Below, piece after piece: positions 22,630 to 30,726 of a stretch of 64,000 bases of DNA. The first letter of the stretch is position 1, and each line of letters begins with the position of its first letter. The DNA is from Chaetoderma sp. LZ-2023a (Eukaryota > Mollusca > Caudofoveata > Chaetodermatida > Chaetodermatidae), in NCBI GenBank assembly GCA_034401795.1, contig CM067367.1:83003426-83067425 (forward strand), in the 5' to 3' direction. The translations under genes were made by a program, and so were the position numbers. The notes beneath the pieces were generated by a model. The model worked only from the letters and a program-made list of their open reading frames with translations. It was not told where the DNA came from and searched no databases.

Positions 22630-22942
22630 TCGGTTCTGCCTGTCTGTCTGTCTGTCTGTCTGTATGCGTGAATGTGTGTTTGTGTATGTGTTTGTGCTCG
22701 AAGATGTTTCTCAAAAACCACTGATATGATTTGGCTCAGAATTTCAACCAAAAAAACTGTCTTACCCCGTAGAACAATTTCCAAACTGCTCGTATAAAAC
22801 ACCTTGATCCGGATCAGATCAACTTCTGTATCTATTGATATTCCAAGAACTATTGGTGCGATTTGGCTCAATTTTCAATATGACAAAAACAGGAGGGCAC
22901 AGGTTTCCAATTTCTGATTGCTCTCATTGTTATTAATTTCAG
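22630..22942. other. Intron with short TCTG microsatellite
   Basis: (ctgt)n is at about 22638-22664. The following text resembles the 'aaccactgatatgatttggc' type of the AGCTCACC repeat class, as a fragment. Confidence 0.4.
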
Positions 22943-23063
22943 AGTTTAAAGACAAACTGTTATTATTCTCTGATGATACACAGTGACATGGATTCACACC
23001 AGATTACTGGAGTGCTGAGGGAGTGGGCCATGCCTCATGAGTCAGACTCAAGACCTGTCTTAG
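22943..23063 (+). CDS. TDRD12: TDRD12-like gene, exon H (helicase domain 2)
   Basis: This 121-bp exon runs from attaatttcag to ttag|gtagga and ends in phase 1. It encodes SLKTNCYYSLMIHSDMDSHQ then ITGVLREWAMPHESDSRPVL. The H-S-D/x-M-D-x-x-x-R/I region is where DEAD-box proteins carry the H-G-x-x-x-Q segment between motifs IV and V. Confidence 0.85.
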
Positions 23064-23590
23064 GTAGGAATAGATGGCTCCATATATAGCTATGCCACGC
23101 CCTGTGCTAGCTAAGCTCCACCCACTTTGTATGCGTCGTAGCCTCAATTTTAACACTGAGCTTTAAATTCACAGAATTCTAATTTCAAAGTAATTTCAAG
23201 GTTGAATATTTCAAAACTAATTTAACCGTAGGCTGTTGATGACTCTGGCAGCAAGCAACAGCTTCATTCAAATTAGTTTCAAAATATTCAATATTTTTTT
23301 TTATTAAATTATAAATTCACCAAAGAAGGGTCCTGGACATGGACTTTGCGTCATACCTAACTTCCATATATGTAATTGACCCCACATCTGACAAAATGTC
23401 CCATGTTTTCTAGAGGAATTGGGCCATTTTACCCCAGTAAGCAAATGGCTCGGCAAAATCCTGCAAAGACATACAATTCATACACTTCCATAACAGACTC
23501 TTCGAGTTTTGTGATGGAGCTATCTTATTTTGACAGATGTCAGCTATCTAGTGACATTTAATTATATGTCAGATATTTGAGCAACAGATT
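23064..23590. repeat. TIR-MITE family L copy
   Basis: It has 'atggctccatatatagctatgccacgccctg', the palindrome at 23203-23290 and 'catacaattcatacacttcc', in the usual order and orientation. Confidence 0.6.
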
Positions 23591-23729
23591 GGATCTGTCT
23601 ATAACCTGCTTTTGAAGAACGCGGTAATGTTGACATGTTGGCGACACCATTCTGTCTCCATACGTTGTGGTATGTGATATCATGGTGGCTCAGATCCAGT
23701 AGGTTATTTGACGTGACTATCCTGTTTAT

Positions 23730-23937
23730 CCCTCTTAATACTCAAGCTGACCTCTGTAGTGGTCTTAAGAAATGGCCATTTGCAGACAAAGAGAAAACTA
23801 TTCTTGGAAATTTACCACTGAAATGACTGGCTCAATATTCGAGTGGAAAATTGTCAAAAATAATCTCATTGGTCTGCAGATAAATGTTTTCTCTGAGAAA
23901 ATTTCAATATTCTTGAACAAATTTGAGGGTTAAATTG
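23730..23937. repeat. Family P foldback MITE
   Basis: The left arm 'ggccatttgcagacaaagag' is mirrored by 'tctcattggtctgcag'. The right arm is slightly degraded. Confidence 0.7.
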
Positions 23938-24016
23938 TTTATTTTTCTAACAAGTAATTTTTTCACATCTGTGTGATAAGTGATAAATACCTCGTCTCAT
24001 TTAATATTTCTTTCAG

Positions 24017-24162
24017 TTTGCTCCGATGACTGCTCGTTTGAGTTACAACTGACGGATGCGACAGCGGTTATCCATTACAATATCCCAGATAGCCAGACTA
24101 AGTTTGGTAATCGGCTGGCGACCATGGCTGACCATTACAATAAAATCTCAGATTCTGCACAG
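24017..24162 (+). CDS. TDRD12: TDRD12-like gene, exon I (motif V and degenerate motif VI)
   Basis: This 146-bp exon (phase 1 in, 0 out) follows tttctttcag and ends gcacag|gtacta. The junction codon is G|TT (Val): VCSDDCSFELQLTDATAVIHY. The motif V position (T-D-x-x-x-R-G-x-D) reads S-D-D-C-S-F-E-L. The motif VI region, which supplies H-R-x-G-R-x-G-R in active enzymes, reads TKFGNRLATM without the paired arginines. Domain 2 is structurally recognisable but its catalytic residues are replaced. Confidence 0.85.
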
Positions 24163-24261
24163 GTACTACTACTGTATTAAATCTATCTTAGTAGTTAATC
24201 TTAGCTATCGCTGCAATACGAATTCCGGTTTATTTTAAGCAGCAAACTTCAGCCAGTATTT

Positions 24262-24600
24262 TAGCGTGGCCAAGTGAGCTTATGCCACGGCAACTATCCA
24301 TCGTCAGTCGGTCAGCCATCAACTTTTCTTTACAATATATCTCCTAAACAGCTTGGCAGATTTTAGTCAAATTTGGCTGGGAGGATCCTGTGGTGGTAGG
24401 CTCTAAAACTTTTATTCAGAAATTTGGCAGGTTGATTTTGGGTGAAAATCTTAGACTTTATTTTAAAGATTGCCTAAAATTGGGTTTTAGTTACGACTCG
24501 CAACTAGCATAATATGTCTTAAATTTCTAATGTTGAAAAAATGCATTGACCCATGATTTAAAATAAATGTGAAATGGTATTGATTTAAAAAGGTTTCCAT
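24262..24600. repeat. Fragment of AGCTCACC-type element
   Basis: It has 'gccaagtgagcttatgccac' followed by 'tttggctgggaggatcctgtgg' and 'ggtaggctctaaaac', as in the unit of the elements at 25237 and 47686. Confidence 0.6.
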
Positions 24601-24631
24601 TTGTCCTTAAATTATAAAGTATCTCAAGAAA

Positions 24632-24718
24632 TTGTTGAGTATTTTGAAAATAATTTGACCGGAAGTCGTTGCTGCCTTAGGCAGCAATGACTTCCCATCA
24701 AATTACTTTCAAAATATT
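24632..24718. repeat. Family S palindromic MITE
   Basis: 'gttgagtattttgaaaataa' is mirrored by 'ttactttcaaaatattcc', with 'gctgccttaggcagc' at the centre. It ends about 80 bp before exon J. Confidence 0.8.
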
Positions 24719-24801
24719 CCTCCCTATGTCATTGCTTTAAAATTGTGTTAGTGGTAAGTATTTCACTATTTTATACCATGTGTCTCTGTCCCTTTATCCA
24801 G

Positions 24802-24951
24802 GAGAGTGTGTACAGTCCAGTGTCAGCCATTAGCCACCTGGTAATCAGTGAGAAAACAGGTAAGGTGGCCAAGGCTCTAATCAGACTTCTTCGCAGAACC
24901 AAGTGCACCGTTCCTCTAGAATTGAAGCAGCTGGTTGAAGGCATGATGGAG
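24802..24951 (+). CDS. TDRD12: TDRD12-like gene, exon J (end of helicase domain 2)
   Basis: This 150-bp exon (50 codons, phase 0-0) follows cctttatccag and ends atggag|gtaatt. It encodes SPVSAISHLVISEKTGKVAK then ALIRLLRRTKCTVPLELKQL. The last part is the usual helix pair (L-L-x-x-x-x-x-x-V-P-x-x-L) that closes DEAD-box proteins. The next exon in frame is 12.7 kb away, across E5 and E2. Confidence 0.85.
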
Positions 24952-25236
24952 GTAATTAGGATTGGGTTATTTTAGTGTGACTGCATTGCCACCTGCGTAG
25001 GATGGGCATCATAGGGTTAATCTGCGACCTTAATGTTTAATGCATAAGCTTGGAGAAGAATGAAGCGTCGACAAATCGTTGTACTTTGTCCATACCAGAG
25101 CCATTACAGTAAAATATGGTTTATGTTCAGATGCACAAATGAGAAAGATATCAGGAAAATAAGGCACTGTTAACCATTTAATGGTCAGGCGAGATCTTGA
25201 GAAATAGTCATTTACAAAGCAGGAATATATTGTTTT

Positions 25237-26725
25237 TAGCTCACCTCGCTTAAAGCGCCAAGTGAGCTTATGTTATGGGGGTTGTCCGTTGTCCATCCGT
25301 CCAGCAATTTTAACCAAATTTGGCTGGAGGGATCCTATAGTGGTAGGCTCCAGAAACTCTATTCAGAATTTTGATTGGACCTATTTTTGGTGAAAATCTT
25401 AAAATTTTACTGCAAATTGTCAAAACGCATCTTACCACTTGGTGGATTTTAAGCAAATTTGGCTGGATGATGCTATGGCATACTATACAGAATGTTGATC
25501 GTTAAATGTTTTGGGTGAAAATAATCTTAGGCCGAGTTCTCACTAGATACTTAACTGGCGTAGCGCAATGCTGAGGTATGGCATTATTCCTGATTAACTC
25601 TCCAGTGAGAACACGGCCTTAGATTTTATTCAAAATTTACTGGAAATTTTCAAATTGCTTCTTACCATTTTGACCGATTTCAACCCAATTTTGCTCTAAG
25701 GATCCTATGGTAATAGGCTCTGGAACTTCAATTCAGAATTTTTATTCGACAATCTTTTGTGAAAATTTTTAATTGTCAAATCGCTTATTAACCCTATAAC
25801 CATCGAATTTATTCAAGAAAATTTAAATTTTTTTAGAAAATGTCCATGACCAAGAGAAAATAATTTTTTAAAATTTATAACCGGAATAACTGGCTTGGTT
25901 ATCGAGCCAGTTTTTCCAGTGGTAAATTTTAAAAAATAGTCTTCGTTTTGTCTGCAAATGGACATTTCTCAAGGCCACTGCAGAAGATGTTTTTGGCTGA
26001 TATGAGTTAAAGGGTTAACAGTTTGACTGATTTCAACCAGATTTAGGTAGAACGATCATATTGTAGTAGGCTCTCGAACATCCATTGAGAATTTTGATTC
26101 GTCACTTTTTGAGTGAAAATGTTAGATTTTATGAAAGATTTACTGGAAATGGTAAAAAAACATTGCGTTGGAACATGTAGGCTCTAAAATATCTATTAGA
26201 ATTTTAATTGGTCGATTTTTTGGTGACCGTCTTGGATTTTCTGAAAATTGCCCATGGCCATTAAAAATACCACTCCTTACTGTTCAACTTTTTGCTGTAA
26301 ATCTTAGATTTTATGAAAAATTTACCTGAAAGTGTCAAAATGGTTCTCCTCATTAACCGCTTGGTGGATTTCAAATTAATTTGGCTGGAACAAGCAGACA
26401 CGACCCTATGAGTGTAGGCTTCAGAACCTATATACAGAGTTTCGATTGATCAACTTTTTTTGTCAAAAATGTGATGGAAATTGTTAAAATCTCATTAACC
26501 GCTTGAACGATTTCAACCCTAGCAAATTGGCTACAGGGAGACCCTATCGGGGTAGGCTCCAGAACTTCTATTCAGAATTTTGATTGGTCTATGTCTTGGG
26601 TGAAAATCTTTGATTTTATGAAAGATTTACTCGAACTTGTCAAAATGCTTCTCCTTTGCTGCTTTACATATTTCAACAAAATGGCTAAAAGTAATAACCA
26701 CATCTGTCAGGTAAGGGCAAGTTAA
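25237..26725. repeat. AGCTCACC-type element with 0.15-0.2-kb internal units
   Basis: It opens 'agctcacctcgcttaaagcg'. The body is a tandem series of diverged units with 'aaatttggctgga', 'ctatggtggtaggctc', 'cagaattttgattg' and 'gtgaaaatcttagattttatg'. It is interrupted by a family P MITE at 25790-26018. There is no protein-coding frame. Confidence 0.65.
25790..26018. repeat. Family P foldback MITE inside the AGCTCACC element
   Basis: It is bounded by TTAACCCTATAACC and GTTAAAGGGTTAAC and centred on 'ggcttggttatcgagcc'. Confidence 0.8.
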
Positions 26726-26727
26726 CC

Positions 26728-26760
26728 CTTTAATGCTCAAACTGGCCTCTGCAGTTGTTT
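26728..26760. repeat. Left end of a family P MITE split by E5
   Basis: TTAACCCTTTAATGCTC followed by 'ctctgcagttgttt' stops abruptly at the E5 boundary. The remainder resumes at about 37390-37515 ('tttgcagaccaagagaag', 'ccagccattccagtg'). Confidence 0.65.
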
Positions 26761-26930
26761 TCTACTTCGAATAATACTTACCAGATGTACTATTATGATA
26801 ATGCCTGTTATCTAGTCTAGCTCAAAATAAACAATTAAAACTGCACTCTCCTGGTCCTGCCCATACTGTGTCCGGGAATTACCATAGCCACAGGTACTGA
26901 GCCAATTCCCAATCACAGGCAGATTCGCTT
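26761..26930 (+). repeat. E5 left inverted terminal repeat
   Basis: It is complementary in inverted order to 37213-37385, sharing 'ctcctggtcctgcccatact' / 'agtatgggcaggaccaggag' and 'cattatcataatag' phrases. Confidence 0.85.
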
Positions 26931-27026
26931 ATTTTGCAGACTTGGAAAGTCGCATGTTTTTTCTAGTCTAAAATTTGCTCAAATTTTCGAATTTACGCGT
27001 GCTCTCGCCTATTTGTTGCTGGCATC

Positions 27027-27059
27027 ATGGAGGGAATAGGAAAGTCATCACAGGGGCAG
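27027..27059 (+). CDS. E5 leader exon 1 (11 codons)
   Basis: ATG opens 33 bp encoding MEGIGKSSQGQ and ends CAG|GTTGTA in phase 0. Place, phase and terminal Gln match the 17-codon exon 1 of family A. The family A donor is GTGA, so this donor is weaker. Confidence 0.45.
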
Positions 27060-27573
27060 GTTGTATCAATCTAGAATTTATACATTCATGCTGTAATGAC
27101 TGATTGAAAATTTCTTAAATTGGCACAATTGTAGCCATTGTTGGAGTCGCTCCGGTACTCGCTAACTGTTTTATCTTATCCGGGTACTCGGTTAATTTCT
27201 CTTGCGACTCGGTTCCTTCCAAGATGGATGCGCTCATAGCCAAGATGGCAGCGCCCATGATTAATGTTTCGTTTCGGCTTGGCATGTCTATGTACTCTGT
27301 TATATGCCGATCTTTAGCTCTCGCTTCATTGTCGAGGGTGTTTGTAGCGATCGGCATTTATTTCTTGGCGTTATTAACGTTAGTTAATTTCCAAGTTGTG
27401 TTTATTAATTTTCACTCTAAAAAGTTTCAAATATTTCCTGCCTAAAGGCTTGATTATCATTAATTTAAGAGAAAGTGAATGTTTCTAAGTAATTTTACCT
27501 TACAATCAAGTCAATTGTGCATATTGCTCGTCATCGTATGTCATGTGCAGCGTTTTAATTTCACTTCAAGAGT

Positions 27574-27757
27574 ATACTTACCTCCCTAATACTTTTGATA
27601 TTGCTAAATATTGGCTTTCACTCAATAAACACTCAGATTTAAAACAGTTAGGTGCCCCTACTGGGCAGGGAGTCAGAGCGTAGTCTGGCGGATGCCAGCC
27701 CCACCTCCGCGCATGCGCAGACTAGCACTTCCTCTTTTTGCTAGATTATTGGCAAAG
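27574..27757 (+). repeat. E2 left inverted terminal repeat
   Basis: It is the inverted complement of 34394-34580. The shared core is 'aggtgcccctactgggcagg'. Confidence 0.9.
27708..27719 (+). promoter_or_regulatory. NRF1-type palindrome in E2 left ITR
   Basis: CGCGCATGCGCA is an exact match to YGCGCAYGCGCR. An ATTGG (inverted CCAAT) follows about 30 bp downstream. Both sit upstream of leader exon 1, where a DIRS promoter is expected. Confidence 0.5.
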
Positions 27758-27845
27758 AGAACACACATGTCTTTTTGAGTCATAAGCTTTTTTGCTCTTA
27801 AACTGTTATTTCGTGTATCTTTTGGTGTGATAGTCACTTTTTTGG

Positions 27846-27896
27846 ATGGCGGGAGGTTTCAATTCGCCACAGAAGGACTTAGGACCTTTAAATCAG
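27846..27896 (+). CDS. E2 leader exon 1 (17 codons)
   Basis: It encodes MAGGFNSPQKDLGPLNQ and ends AATCAG|GTGACT in phase 0. It can join in phase 0 to GCG at 28816 (Gag) or to GGA at 28662 (Cys-rich exon). The 51-bp length is shared by all four family A copies. Confidence 0.7.
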
Positions 27897-28226
27897 GTGA
27901 CTTCTAGTAAAATTAGCGAGTTTTCTTCCCGGTGTATTGTGTTTCCGGGACTCGCGGTTACCGTGATAAGCGCCTTAGTTAGTTGGGTTAGGTCAACTCG
28001 GTGCTTCCTAGGACTAATTTCTCTTTCTGTTTATGTCCACAGGTCTGTATGACGCTAGGTGGAGACAATCACAGTTGCTGAGAGTTAGTTTTCTCTCCAC
28101 CATGGTTCCATTTCCTACTAACACTGTTAGGTTATCTAACCAAATGAAAAATATGTCCAGTGAGTTGGAGGCCTAGTATAAAGGTCTTCTCACTTTGCCC
28201 TCTTGATCCAATTCCTTCCCCATGAG

Positions 28227-28306
28227 GTGGAGAGAGTTAAGAGGCGTGCAGATGGTGGAGTTCTCCGGTTCGTCACGTTGGATGGTTTGTCTATACAAAG
28301 TGTCAG
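28227..28306 (+). CDS. E2 possible 80-bp cassette exon in the leader
   Basis: It follows a pyrimidine tract ending catgag and ends GTCAG|GTATCT. It is open from exon 1 in phase 0 as VERVKRRADGGVLRF and leaves in phase 2. E4 has the same 80 bp with conservative changes (53668-53747). Joined to the next acceptor (28662) it would shift reading into the Gag frame. This is an inference from splice-like borders only. Confidence 0.35.
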
Positions 28307-28661
28307 GTATCTAGTTATTGATAATGTGGTGATGTTAATTATTGTAAACAAACAAAGGGAGATAATTAACATTTTTGCCAGAAAAGAGTTATCTATATGT
28401 ATCTGATGGTTGTGTAGTCAACTTATCCATTCAGCATACAATTCGTCCTTGCACTTGGATGTTTTGTTGGGATCGAATTTTTCCTGTCACGGGATTAATG
28501 ACGTCATAATCAGCCTGGCTATGTGTTTATCAAGCAATTCAAGCGCTATGCTGGTTTCTGATGTATTTTGATCTTTATGATCGTTTTCCTTCTCTTTGAG
28601 TTGGATTGAGTTTCTAAGCTTAACTAGTTGCTCATACTCCTTGTCCTTTGCCCTGTTTCAG

Positions 28662-28877
28662 GGACCGGGTTGCGCGTCCTGTGGTCGTTTTCTGCCGGAT
28701 AAGTTCTGGCCGCATCTGTGCTGTCAATGTAGCCCTTGTGGTCCATTGGTTAATTGTGACATATGTAAGCACTGGGGGGGGCGAGTTAATGTCCGAATTC
28801 TTGTGCTGTTTACAGGCGACGGACAGGGTGGTAGAGGAGGAGAAGAAGAAGAAGCGGAAACGAGAGGTTGTAAGTAG
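28662..28877 (+). CDS. E2 seven-cysteine zinc-binding-like exon
   Basis: After the ccctgtttcag acceptor, C-X2-C-X12-C-X2-C-X2-C-X5-C-X2-C spans 28671-28766 (for example CASCGRF and CQCSPCG). The frame ends at 28877. The spacing is identical in family B (34653-34748). It could be a small zinc-binding protein made with exon 1, or a Gag N-terminal domain reached by frameshifting. Gag is in the +1 frame relative to it. Confidence 0.6.
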   Translation, partial: GPGCASCGRFLPDKFWPHLCCQCSPCGPLVNCDICKHWGGRVNVRILVLFTGDGQGGRGGEEEEAETRGCK

Positions 28878-30726
28878 GAAGGGTAAGGGGAAGGTCTCGT
28901 CCGCGGTGGATATGGAGGCCTTCCGGACCGAGATGTTGGGAGAGATGAAGAGGACAATAAAGGATTTGGTTCCAGGGTTGCTTCGTGGCATGCTTCCTGG
29001 ACCAAATCCTTTACTGTCCTCATCATCGGCTTCGGAGCAGGTAATCCCCGCCTCTGGATCGGTTTTCCTTAGACCGCTTCCGTTGTTCGACGATTCAGAG
29101 GTGGCCCCATTAGAGGGGGCGTTCCACGACCCTGGCAGCAGGCTTATTGCCGCGCCGATAGGGGACCGTGGACGGTTGTCGCTGGAACCCGCGGGCTGCT
29201 TATCAGTCCAGGGGTATCCGCACGCCGCGGTGGCCAGTACCTCCTATGGCACCGTTCCTGGTCAGCCCGGGTTAGCTCTCTTTGCTAACCCGGGGTCTAA
29301 TCTTTCTGACCAGGGTAATGAGGATTACCTGCTAGGGTCGCCGTCTGACGACGTGGACATGGATGAAGACGTTTGTGCACCCCTCGCGGGGAATACAGGC
29401 GCCTTGTTCCACGGTTTTACTCACCCTGGAGTAAAGTCCGCGGCTCAGGTGGTGGCCCAGGGCGCTGCTGATGGCCAGCGGTACCGCATACCTCGGCTTG
29501 CCGAGGGTGTTGCTGGTGCTGGCCGGGCCCGTGGTGAGCCTATATATACCCCGCGCTCTGCCACGGTGCCTGCTCCTGGTCAAACCAGTGATATTCTCAT
29601 GCCGGTGCTGTCAGGCCCGCGTGTTTTCCCTGGCTTGCCAGGTGTATCAGCATACCCGCCGTCAAGCTCTACTGCTTGCGCTCAGGAGGAAGACGAAGGA
29701 CCCCGTCTTGTAGAGCGCTCGCAGTTAGCCACGGAGGAGGATTGGTATGACGCTTGCCAGTGGTTGGTGAGCGTTAGGCCTGATCTGCCCGTGGAGCAGT
29801 CGGCTAGCCAGCGTGTTCACACGCCGTGGTTAGCTGGGAAACCGACTGCTAACGCTATGCCTTCTCTGCCGCTGGCGGAGCATGTCGTTGACATGTTCAA
29901 GGCGGCGGAGGCGTCCATTAAGTCGAGTGGACGTCTCGCGAAGGCCCCTCGCGAGGTGGCCAGGCGTTGTCGCATCGTGCCCCTGGATTACCAGCGGTAC
30001 GGTGTGGTACCCAAGCCCGGCGTGGATGACCGCGCGGCTTTGGGTGAGGATGCGCGGCCAGGCACCCGTTCTGACACGGGTGTCTTGTGCGCGAACGCGT
30101 TGCGTTCGGCGAATACCGCGTTGCGTGATGCGGAGGAGAGTGGGAGGGCTTCGATTGCCGCTCTGTCCCACGTCTCCCAGCTGTTACAGGGGGTAGTAAC
30201 GGCATCCGCATCACGCCAGCCAAGTCCGGTCACTGTCCAGCGAACCATCCAGGATGGTATTAACCTGGCGCTGGACTGTGTGACTCGGGCGGTGACCAGG
30301 AGTGTCAGGGCAAGACGCACGTTTGCCCTGGACAATCTGTGCCCGTCTCAGGACCTGTACAATAGGCTACTGCGTACGCCTATGACGGGCCCTGGTCTTT
30401 TTGGAGGTGAGGGATGTCGCCACCTCCAGGAGACGGTCACCCTGGTGAATAACCAGAGGGCGCTGCGCGAGCAGTTTGATGTGCTGCGTCGTGCTAACGC
30501 TCGCGCCGCGGCCCCGGCGTATCGTCCCCTGCAGGCTCGAGGTGGTGCTGGCCAGGTCAGTGGCCAGCCACCGTCGCAGCGTCGGCCTCGGCCGCGTGCG
30601 ATTCGGCCAGCAGCGAGGGGGGCGCAGGTTCCTCAGCCGCCGTCAGCCAGGCAGCCGCCCGCGCACCGAGGTGCGCGCGGGGCGGGGCGGGGCGCGCGAG
30701 GATCTGGGCGTGGTTATCGGTCCTGA
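28816..30726 (+). CDS. E2 Gag
   Basis: The open frame extends from 28648 to TGA at 30724-30726. The likely coding start is either exon 1 spliced to 28816 (phase 0) or the ATG at 28790. The protein (about 637 codons from 28816) begins with a highly charged stretch (RVVEEEKKKKRKREVV), then a helix EMKRTIKDLVPGLLRGML, a long acidic/Pro-Ser middle, a C-terminal conserved block ending in GPGLFGGEGCRHLQETV, and an Arg/Gly tail (GARGAGRGARGSGRGYRS) of RGG-box type likely to bind nucleic acid. No zinc knuckle lies in this frame. The GPGLFGG block is shared with family B. Role: structural/RNA-binding protein of the DIRS particle (family knowledge). Confidence 0.88.
   Translation, partial: ATDRVVEEEKKKKRKREVVSRKGKGKVSSAVDMEAFRTEMLGEMKRTIKDLVPGLLRGMLPGPNPLLSSSSASEQVIPASGSVFLRPLPLFDDSEVAPLEGAFHDPGSRLIAAPIGDRGRLSLEPAGCLSVQGYPHAAVASTSYGTVPGQPGLALFANPGSNLSDQGNEDYLLGSPSDDVDMDEDVCAPLAGNTGALFHGFTHPGVKSAAQVVAQGAADGQRYRIPRLAEGVAGAGRARGEPIYTPRSATVPAPGQTSDILMPVLSGPRVFPGLPGVSAYPPSSSTACAQEEDEGPRLVERSQLATEEDWYDACQWLVSVRPDLPVEQSASQRVHTPWLAGKPTANAMPSLPLAEHVVDMFKAAEASIKSSGRLAKAPREVARRCRIVPLDYQRYGVVPKPGVDDRAALGEDARPGTRSDTGVLCANALRSANTALRDAEESGRASIAALSHVSQLLQGVVTASASRQPSPVTVQRTIQDGINLALDCVTRAVTRSVRARRTFALDNLCPSQDLYNRLLRTPMTGPGLFGGEGCRHLQETVTLVNNQRALREQFDVLRRANARAAAPAYRPLQARGGAGQVSGQPPSQRRPRPRAIRPAARGAQVPQPPSARQPPAHRGARGAGRGARGSGRGYRS

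Noticed and set aside
27115..27445. Small genes open on both strands in the family B leader
   Set aside because: Short chance frames in the leader intron; no homologous frame in family A.
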